NCBI GenBank assembly: GCA_029204225.1
Contig: CM055097.1
Coordinates: 37,997,106 to 38,061,105, forward strand
Reading direction: 5' to 3'
Length of the DNA: 64,000 bases
Origin: Diphasiastrum complanatum
Taxonomy: Eukaryota; Streptophyta; Lycopodiopsida; Lycopodiales; Lycopodiaceae
The position numbers were made by a program, and so were the translations under genes. Of this stretch, positions 56,911-64,000 are shown in pieces. Every line of letters begins with the position of its first letter. Position 1 is the first letter of the stretch. Under the pieces are notes generated by a model, which saw only the letters and a list, made by a program, of their open reading frames with translations, was not told the origin of the DNA and did no database searches.

Positions 56911-57869
56911 TGATGGGAATCATAGTCATTCTTGATTGCGTAGCCAAACTTTAATAAACAAATGAAGCTCCAGAAGAATGGTTTGTCGGGAATAGTAAGA
57001 CAAACTATTTGTTGCAAATGATTCGCGAAGAGCTAGACGGTGCTCGACTGATAATTAGTCGTGAATGATTCGTGAAAGACAAGACTAAATGTTAGTCATC
57101 TATTACTAGAAAGAACAACTAGAAAGATCAAACATAATGAATGATAAGCATAGCAATATTAACATAGATCTGAACACAGAACAAAAAATTGTATTAGATT
57201 AAGTATATCATGTATACATGTCAATAATGCGGTAGAGCACAAGACAATAGCGAACGAAACCGTGTGCCCTACGAAGCTTATACAATCTGTGAAGGAATAA
57301 AACCTTATTGTTGACAATCAAGAATCAATGCACAAGGCATCTACTTCATCTCTTCATCAACTCATCAACTCATTCACTCATTCACCTCATTCACCTGAAT
57401 ACCCAAATGGTATCCAGTATATATACATTATATTATAGGTGTGCAGATGTGGAAAGTACAGAGTGGATGTGATGTTTGTAAGAGATCATGGGTGGCTGCA
57501 ATCATTGTCCATTCTATTAGCGCAACTGCATGGGGTGAGCGTGAAAAGGGTGCGACGTCAGTCAGTGCTAAAGTGATCGTTGGTGATGACAATGCAAAAA
57601 GTGCGTCACTCTTACGAGTAGCCTTAGGATTAGATTTACATGGTGCCTTTCTTTTAGGGCACCTTTGGCATTCTGTAAGATAGTGTCTCCTTTTCGCGTG
57701 TCACCCTAATATGTGTAAACATATAGTGTCGCGATTCTTTCGTCTTTTCTTTGTCTGTGTGAATTTGCATGTAAATATGCAGACTGCGCGACAACGTTAG
57801 TAAATATACAGCATAAATGGAGGCAGATTAAAATGGGATTTAAGGAGTTTAGAGGGAATAAATCCAACA
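56911..57869 (-). mobile_element. LTR-like insert in antisense inside the copia element
   Basis: Copia sequence stops near 56910 and resumes at about 57873 with HKLPFVNSSTRSTKSLDL. About 20 or more codons of the pre-integrase region are lost. Read on the minus strand the insert begins TGTTGGATTTATTCCC (57869), a common plant LTR start, and a TATATATAC TATA-like box lies near 57418-57427. It may end at TG 56911 (CA on the minus strand). No target duplication was found, so it may be a truncated solo LTR. The ORF at 57441-57683 is not recognised. Confidence 0.5.
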
Positions 57870-57872
57870 AAA

Positions 57873-58956
57873 GGCACACAAGCTACCTTTTGTTAACTCT
57901 TCCACTAGATCTACAAAATCATTAGATCTCATTCATAGTGATGTGCACTCTTTTTCCAAATAATCTAATGGAGGTGCATATATGTATGTATCTTTTATTG
58001 ATGATTACTCTAAATACACTTGGATTGAACTTTGGGATTCCAAAAGTAAAGTGTTTGAAGCTTTTGTTAAGTTCAAAACGCAAGTTAAAAATCAACTTGA
58101 TGCTAGAATTTAAGTATTGAGGAGTGATAATGGTGGAGAGTATATCTCCACCAAGATGAAATTTTGTGAATCCAATGGCATTAAAAGAGAGCTTACATGT
58201 ACTTATAATCCTCAACAAAATGGTATAGCCGAGAGAATGAATAGAATATTTTGTGAGTGTGCAAAGGCTTTAAGGCTAGATTCATCTCTACCTAAGTCTT
58301 TTTGGGGAGAGACTATTATTTGTGCAACTTATTTGTATAATAGATTGCCATGTAAGCCCATTGGAGGCATAACATCTTATGAGGCTCTATTTTGTAAGAA
58401 GCCGAATCTTAAGGATCTAAGAATTTTCGGATCTACTTGCTATGTTTTTCAAGCATTAGATACAAGAAAAAATGATGATCCTACTTCTATAAAAGGGATC
58501 TTTATTGGTTATGCTGAAAATAGCAAATGATATAGAGTCTATAATCCAATCACTAAAAAGATTTTAGTGAGTAGAGATGTTACTTTTGATGAAAGTAACT
58601 ACTACAAGTTGAATGAAAAAGCTTCTAATCCATCTTATGTCAAGGATCTTGCAAGATTTGAGGAGGAGCCTACATGTGATCAAGATCTTAAGGATCCATC
58701 TCAAGATCCAAGGACTCCAAGGAGGTCTACAAGAAGGAAGGCCGAGCCTTCAAGGCTCACCTATGTTGACAAAGGTGAACAAAGGGAAGATCTTCATTCA
58801 CTTACCTCTTACACCTTTCTAACATCTATGTTTGATGAGCCAGGTTGCTTTGAAGAGGCTATGGAGTCACAAGAATGGAGGGATGCCATGCAAAATGAGT
58901 ATAATATTCTTATGGAGAATCATACATGGAAGCTTGTGGATCTTCATTTTATATGA
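57873..58956 (+). pseudogene. Copia integrase and start of reverse transcriptase
   Basis: The frame has SLDLIHSDVHSFSK (first catalytic Asp), FIDDYSKYTWIELW, LRSDNGGEYISTKMK (second Asp), NPQQNGIAERMNRIF (third acid region), FWGETIICATYLYNRLPC, FIGYAENSK and VSRDVTFDE. Stops lie after SFSK (about 57960), after LDARI (about 58112) and after AENSK (58528). It continues to the start of reverse transcriptase, EAMESQEWRDAMQNEYNILM and ENHTWKLVDL near 58940, where a deletion begins. Confidence 0.88.
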
Positions 58957-59470
58957 TGGATCTAATCTTGCCTTGAGGGCATATTCGGATGCTGATTTTG
59001 CAAGTGATAAAGTGGATAGGAGGTCCACAAGTGCTTTTGTTACCTTTCTTTGCAATGGCATAGTGTCTTGGCTTTCTAAAAAGCAAGATACTATTTCTCT
59101 ATCTTCAATCAAGTCGGAATACAAGGCACTAACATCAACAACAAAGGAGATCTTATGGTTCAAGAGGCTTTTGGTGGAGCTGCAAGTCATGGAGGCTCAG
59201 AAGCAGACAATAATATATTGTCTCAACCAATCAAGCCAAGCATTAGCAACCAATCCCACATTCCATACAAGGAGCAAGCACATAGAGATTGCTCACCATT
59301 TTATGAGGGAAAAGATTCAAGCAAAGGAGATCAAGCTACATCATGTGTCTTCTTTAGATTGCCTTGCTGATCTACTCACTAAAGCCTTGCCAAAGGCTTC
59401 ATTTATCAAGTTAAGATCAGCTTTAGGAGTTGTAGATAGATGTACTATAGTTGTATCATGTAAAAATTGA
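58943..59470 (+). pseudogene. Copia RNase H directly after the RT deletion
   Basis: Right after WKLVDL the frame shifts to YDGSNLALRAYSDADFASDK, which is RNase H. The polymerase palm, with the YVDD motif, should lie between and is absent, a loss of roughly 300 residues. RNase H continues RRSTSAFVTFLCNGIVSWLS, LSSIKSEYKAL, FHTRSKHIEIAHHFMREKI and ADLLTKALP. A purine stretch, GAGGATGAG, precedes the 3' LTR. Confidence 0.88.
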
Positions 59471-59477
59471 GGATGAG

Positions 59478-60145
59478 TGTTAGAATTTAGCAATTTTCAC
59501 ATGGCTTTTGATGTATTTTGACATCTATGTGCATCCACACGTGTGAGGACTTGTCCACCCATGTGAAATGACACTTGTAATATTCAGATCCATTTTGATT
59601 AGCTTTCATTTGAGTCAAATATGACATGTTCTAAATTATAGGAGTTAGGACCTAGATTGTAGGAATCTAGAAGCTCAACACAAGCCACCAATGGATGATG
59701 TGGCAAACTTGATAGATCTTATCCAAAGTGGATATGGATAAGTACAATGAGTTGTCCCACACGTGTTGGATGCAGCTTAGAGAGAGATTATGGTAATTAT
59801 GTACTTGACCCATGATGGATCCATTGTGAACCTAATGATGAGAAACATTGGTTTGTGAAGCAATCTTGGTGTTTTGACTCTCTTAAGCACTTTCTTTGTG
59901 GATGAATGCTTAGTAAATCATAAGTAAACAATTTCTCTGTTATCAGGCCATACAGTAGCTATACTTCACACGTGTGAAGTCTTGGATCATCATTTCTTGA
60001 TTGTTCTTGCTTGGAATCACAAAGATTGTCAAGTAAAAGCTAGATTTGGAAGCTAGTCTTGATATAGATCAAGATCCCAAGCTACCAATCACTCTTTGTG
60101 ATCATTTGTAGATCAAATTTAGTCTTTAAACTCTGAAATTTGACA
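59478..60145 (+). repeat. 3' LTR, 668 bp
   Basis: Begins TGTTAGAATTTAGC, ends GAAATTTGACA, followed by ATTTC. The length equals the 5' LTR. Confidence 0.93.
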
Positions 60146-61092
60146 ATTTCCTCGTGGTGCACCTTATGGAGAATAACGCATGGTAAAAATATACACTATA
60201 TTCTTAAGAGATATAATATATGTACTAAGTCAAATGAGAACACTACAATTGTGACAAGTTTTTGCACAATTGAAAGGAGCTCCTACATTGATAAGAAGAA
60301 TCGACAAGAAGTAGTCTGTTGATGATAGGATCTCATTTCTTATGGTTAACACATAACACTTGCTTCTTGGCACTACTTACTTTGATTATTCAAGCAATGT
60401 ATGTCTCTTTTGTTATTTGAAAATGCAATGAATTTGCATTGTGCACATCATTTTCAAATAACATCTTACAGTTTTAAATTTTCTTATTTTTATGTTCTTT
60501 TTATAAAGAAAAGAGGATGAAAAAGCATTGCAAAACATCAAAAAAATCTTTGATTTGAATGGAACACCTATAATTATTACAAACTAAATTTTCTCTACGA
60601 ATATACATAGCTATGTTTTGCTTGCAATCACAATAATATCTTTCTTAGCTATAATTTTGGTTGCTCAGTAAATGATGATTTCTCTTTAGTTAATTGCCTT
60701 TTGAATCTATCCCTACATGTAGATATCAAAAAAATATTTTATCCCACTTTGAATCCCATTTGAATAGTACATTATCTTGAATATAAAATAAATTTTGGCC
60801 TACTTGACCCTCTCTATAACACTCTATATAACCCTTCCTTTACGTTTCTAAAAAACACATTCAAATTTGCAAGGCTTATATCAAGGCCAAATGGCGGACC
60901 CGATGCTCCCCTACGCCTCGTATTAAATTTTATCTTTAAAAAATGCTAAAAAAAAGTGCTAGCAATTGCACGTCTTGTAGTGTAAACTTGTCTATAGTCT
61001 TTCACTTATCAAGTTTAGTACTAAAAAGGGTGAAATCTACAACATTATTGAGCAGATAATGCCTTTCATCTAGTTCTAAGAAGCAACAATAA

Positions 61093-62185
61093 AAAAAGAT
61101 GCTATTGATTTTTATTCTACTCATCTAAAAATAGTCAAACTTAATTTGCACCCGTAACTTGTAGTTCTCAAATTAAAGGTTTGAATTTGACCATCATGAA
61201 TTTTGATGTATTTTTATATTGAAATAACTCTGGTAGCAATTGTTTTGTACATGTAGTCCATTTGAACTTGTGACTTGTTTGCAATTTATGTTGTCCTTAA
61301 AAAAGTCTTAAATCTTAAAATTGACACTCAATGGAGGACTTCAAGTTTGGAGGATATGCAAATGAGCCTTTGACAAGTTTTTTGTGTTAATTTAGCCAGT
61401 AAAACTTTGTACACTATGATTAAATTTTTGCTATAATTTAATAACATTACCTAATCAAAAGTACGAAGATACAAGAACGTTGTGGTAATATGCCCATAAT
61501 AGTGAAATTGTTGAATTGAAAAAGAAAATTTATTTTTTCAGTTTTCTATGATTTAGACATGCATTCATCAGCTTTTTTACTGAGACATAAATAAAGGTAA
61601 TTTATGATTTCTTTTTCTTTTTAAATTTTTTTTTTAAGTCGTAAGAGCTTACACTATCACTATCACTATCACAAAAGTACTTAAAGTTTTTACAATCATA
61701 GAAACTAAGATTGCATGTTGAGATTTAAAAAATACTAAGTATTGTGTCTGAAATGATTTTGCCAATAAACAAGTTAGTTTTTCATTTGATAACTTTTCAT
61801 TTGATGATAACTTTTCACAATGGGTTTAATATGTATGATCAATATGATCAATGGATTTAATATGTATGATCACAATGGGTTTAATATGTATGATCAATAT
61901 TCATAGCATATTCGATCAGTATTCAAAGAGTTAACAATTATTATTCAAGAATATCGACGACCAATATTTACAAAATTCACGGTCAATATTCATTATATTC
62001 ACGATCAATATCTCAGATTAATCGTTTCTTAGTATTCACAATTCTAGATCAACATTCATCATTAGTATTCACAATGTTCACAATTAGTATTCACAATATT
62101 CACAGTATTCACAAATATATATGATCAATATTCACAATATTTACGATCAATATCTCAATTTTCATCATCTTCTTCTATTTTCGTT
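61093..62185. other. AT-rich centre of the inverted repeat, part 1
   Basis: No gene. From 61800 to 62160 there are many ATATGATCAATAT, TATTCACAATATTCAC and ACGATCAATAT words, a degenerate short-period array. Confidence 0.6.
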
Positions 62186-62600
62186 CACTAGGCCAAAATG
62201 GAGAATAAATGACGGTTAAAGTCATCATTTAAGTCAACTTAATTGACGGTTTTGAGGGTCGTCATTAAAACCAATGGATAAAATTATGGCCAAAAACCGT
62301 CATTTGAGCCAACTTAAATGACGTCCATTAAAAGCCGTCCTTTTATTTGAATTTTTATTTTTTAAAATCACGACAAAAAATCGTCATTTAAGGACTTAAC
62401 TGACTTTCATTAGAAGATGTTTTTTTAAGTAAGAAAATTCAAAAAAAAGAAAAGAAATGATGGCCAAAAATCGTCATTTGAGCCAACTTGAATGATGGTC
62501 ATTACAAGAAGTCCTTTCATTTGAATTTTTTTTTTAACGACCAAAAACCGTCTTTTAAGGTCATTAAATGACAATCATTAGAAGCCGTCCGATCAACTCG
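62186..62600. repeat. ACCGTCATTT-type repeats beginning CACTAGGCC
   Basis: CACTAGGCCAAAATGG at 62186-62201 begins a block in which AATGACGG, ACCGTCATTT and TTAGAAGCCGTCC words recur in both orientations. A longer unit (GGCCAAAAATCGTCATTTGA then GCCAACTT) recurs at about 62288 and 62462, about 173 bp apart. This looks like one end of a CACTA element with subterminal repeats. The opposite end is not in the window. Confidence 0.5.
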
Positions 62601-63120
62601 AAGAAAGATGAATTACAAGATGTTAATTCATATGGGAGGGTGAGGTTTTCATTTACATGTTCAACGATACTATGAGGATCTATGCCTTGACTCTGTCATG
62701 CTCGAACCCGAGGTCTTGGAGCTCCAGCTTGATGATTCAATCATTGGGAATGAATGATTGTTCCTTGTCCTCCAAACGCTTGCACCTGTGTTTTGTGACT
62801 AGCATAGTACAGCCCTTAAAACGTAGACTAATCTTAAGTTGACAAAAGTCTATTTCTAAAGAGGAATTTGATATAATAATTTATTGTTTTGTGTAAGTTC
62901 GTATCCGATCAACTCCCAAATTGTTGTTTTAGATTCTTGATTCTATGAAAAACACATTGCAAAGAATATTATGTCAGCCATCTACACTACTCGCTTCGAT
63001 ATTTTTGTGTTCTGGTCAAACACATAAAAAGAATTCCCTGCACTATGCACCTAAGGAGAAATCTTGATCTGAACAACAAGTAAGATGGGTGCATGAGCTA
63101 GAAAAATATTCGAGAACAAA
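62601..63120. other. Centre of the inverted repeat, part 2
   Basis: No convincing gene. The 61-residue frame 62657-62842 is unrecognised. Confidence 0.4.
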
Positions 63121-64000
63121 GGTTGTTGCTAATGATTTCTTAGAACTAGAAGAAAAGCATTATCTGCTCAATAATGTTGTAGATTTCACCCTTTTTAGTA
63201 CTAAACTTGATAAATGAAAGACTATAGACAAGTCTACACTACAAGACGCACGATTGCCAGCGCTTTTTTTTTTTAGCATTTTTTTTAAGATAGAATTTAA
63301 TACGAGGCGTGGGGGAGCATCGGGTCCGCCATTTGGCCTCGATATAAGCCTTGCAAATTTGAACATGTTTTTTAGAGACATAAAAGGAGGGTTATATAGA
63401 GTGTTATAGAGAGGGTCAAGTAGGCCAAATTTTATTTTATATTCAAGATAATGTACTATTCAGATGGGATTCAAAGTGGGATAAAATATTCTTTTGAAGG
63501 CAAATTTCTATCTACATGTAGGGATAGATTCAAAAGACAACTAACTAAAGAGAAATCATCATTTAATGAGCAACCAAAATTATAGCTAAGAAAAATATTA
63601 TTGTGATTGCAAACAAAATACAACTGTGTATATTCGTAGAGAAAATTTAGTTTGTAATAATTATAGGTGTTCCATTCAAATCAAAGATTTTTTGATGTTT
63701 TGCAATGCTTTTTCATCCTGTTTTCTTTAACAAAAGAACATAAAAATAAGAAAATTTAAAACTGTAAAGACAATACATGAAATATGATGTTATTTGAAAA
63801 TGATGTGCACAATGCAAATTCATTGCATTTTCAAATAACAAAAGAGACATACATTGCTTAAATAATCAAAGTAAGCAGTGCCAAGAAGCAAGTGTTATGT
63901 TAAACCATAAGAAATGAGATCCTATCATCAAAAGACTACTTCTTATCGATTCTTCTTATCAATGTAGGAGCTCCTTTCAATTGCGCAAAAACTTGTCACA

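Larger units (their letters stand above)
54305..60145 (+). mobile_element. Complete-ended Ty1/copia element, RT-deleted
   Basis: Two 668-bp LTRs (54305-54972 and 59478-60145) flank a PBS, gag, protease, integrase and RNase H. ATTTC at 54300-54304 and 60146-60150 is a 5-bp target duplication, so the insertion is intact at its ends. LTRs begin TGTTA and end TGACA. By hand alignment they differ at about 28 of 668 positions (about 4%), so it is not recent. The polymerase core of reverse transcriptase is deleted and a 0.96-kb foreign segment interrupts the pre-integrase region. It is non-autonomous. Gag resembles remnant A at 2.4-3.8 kb. Confidence 0.93.
60250..64000. repeat. Long inverted repeat with ~0.85-kb arms, runs off the window
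   Basis: 60250-61092 matches the reverse complement of 63121-64000. The match covers the edge phrase TGTGACAAGTTTTTGC, GGAGCTCCTACATTGATAAG, CCAAATGGCGGACCCGATGC and GGTGAAATCTACAACATTATT. Arms are about 95% identical by eye, with small indels. The right arm is cut by the window end, so full length is unknown, and the left arm could extend past 60250. The 2-kb centre (61093-63120) shows no transposase. It could be a long-TIR or foldback DNA element. The complete copia element lies about 100 bp left of the arm. Confidence 0.85.

Overview
The window is repeat-dense nuclear DNA of a land plant. Support comes from GT-AG introns, plant Ty1/copia and Ty3/gypsy debris, copia primer-binding sites matching the 3' end of initiator tRNA-Met, a CACTA (En/Spm) transposon with TNP2/DUF4218/DUF4216-like coding, and a DUF2828-like gene remnant. 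The (CT)n arrays and old nested elements suggest a large genome. A fern or other seed-free plant is my guess only; the sequence does not prove it. No rRNA, tRNA or organellar genes were recognised.

Layout, left half. 1-2.06 kb: Ty3/gypsy gag-protease remnant (minus). 2.06-4.25 kb: copia remnant A (minus) with a perfect 171-bp inverted duplication. 4.25-8.74 kb: copia remnant B (minus) with a 310-bp MITE inside RNase H. 10.12-20.90 kb: a CACTA-like element with CACAA termini, a 3-bp GTC target duplication and ACGTC-rich subterminal arrays. It carries a degenerate TNP2-type transposase (plus), a second spliced gene in antisense, and nested cargo: CT arrays, a copia LTR and an orphan ORF behind a G-box cluster. 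21.5-22.1 kb: another CACTA accessory-gene fragment. 22.96-25.5 kb: a broken gene resembling DUF7869-type proteins, with a 23-residue coding repeat. 25.6-26.9 kb: a CCCTTRG-like array and a T-rich tract.

Right half. 26.9-30.9 kb: a non-autonomous LTR element with a non-coding interior. 30.9-31.88 kb: GC-rich nested palindromes and 28-bp repeats. 31.9-33.5 kb: chimeric gypsy/copia debris. 34.3-35.5 kb: a spliced minus-strand gene, largely open, not assigned to a family. 36.0-36.65 kb: GC-rich hairpins and a G-quadruplex-type repeat. 36.65-38.66 kb: a broken unknown gene. 39.1-41.5 kb: gypsy gag, an old direct repeat and a 66-bp minisatellite. 41.8-42.7 kb: a DUF2828-like pseudogene. 44.0-45.5 kb: a second TNP2 fragment. 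45.6-48 kb: gag-like remnants. 49.6-51.2 kb: copia LTR/leader pieces. 51.6-53.55 kb: exon-like segments of a possible host gene. 54.305-60.145 kb: a full-length copia insertion (plus) with 668-bp LTRs and an ATTTC target duplication, but with the reverse-transcriptase core deleted and a foreign LTR-like insert. 60.25-64.0 kb: an inverted repeat with arms of about 0.85 kb that runs off the right edge.

Almost nothing here looks active. The elements are nested and broken by stops, frameshifts and deletions. The most informative items are the CACTA element with its antisense spliced gene and related uninterrupted site, the exact 171-bp inversion, the precisely bounded MITE, the gene with 23-residue repeats, the unassigned spliced gene at 34-35 kb, and the long inverted repeat at the right end.
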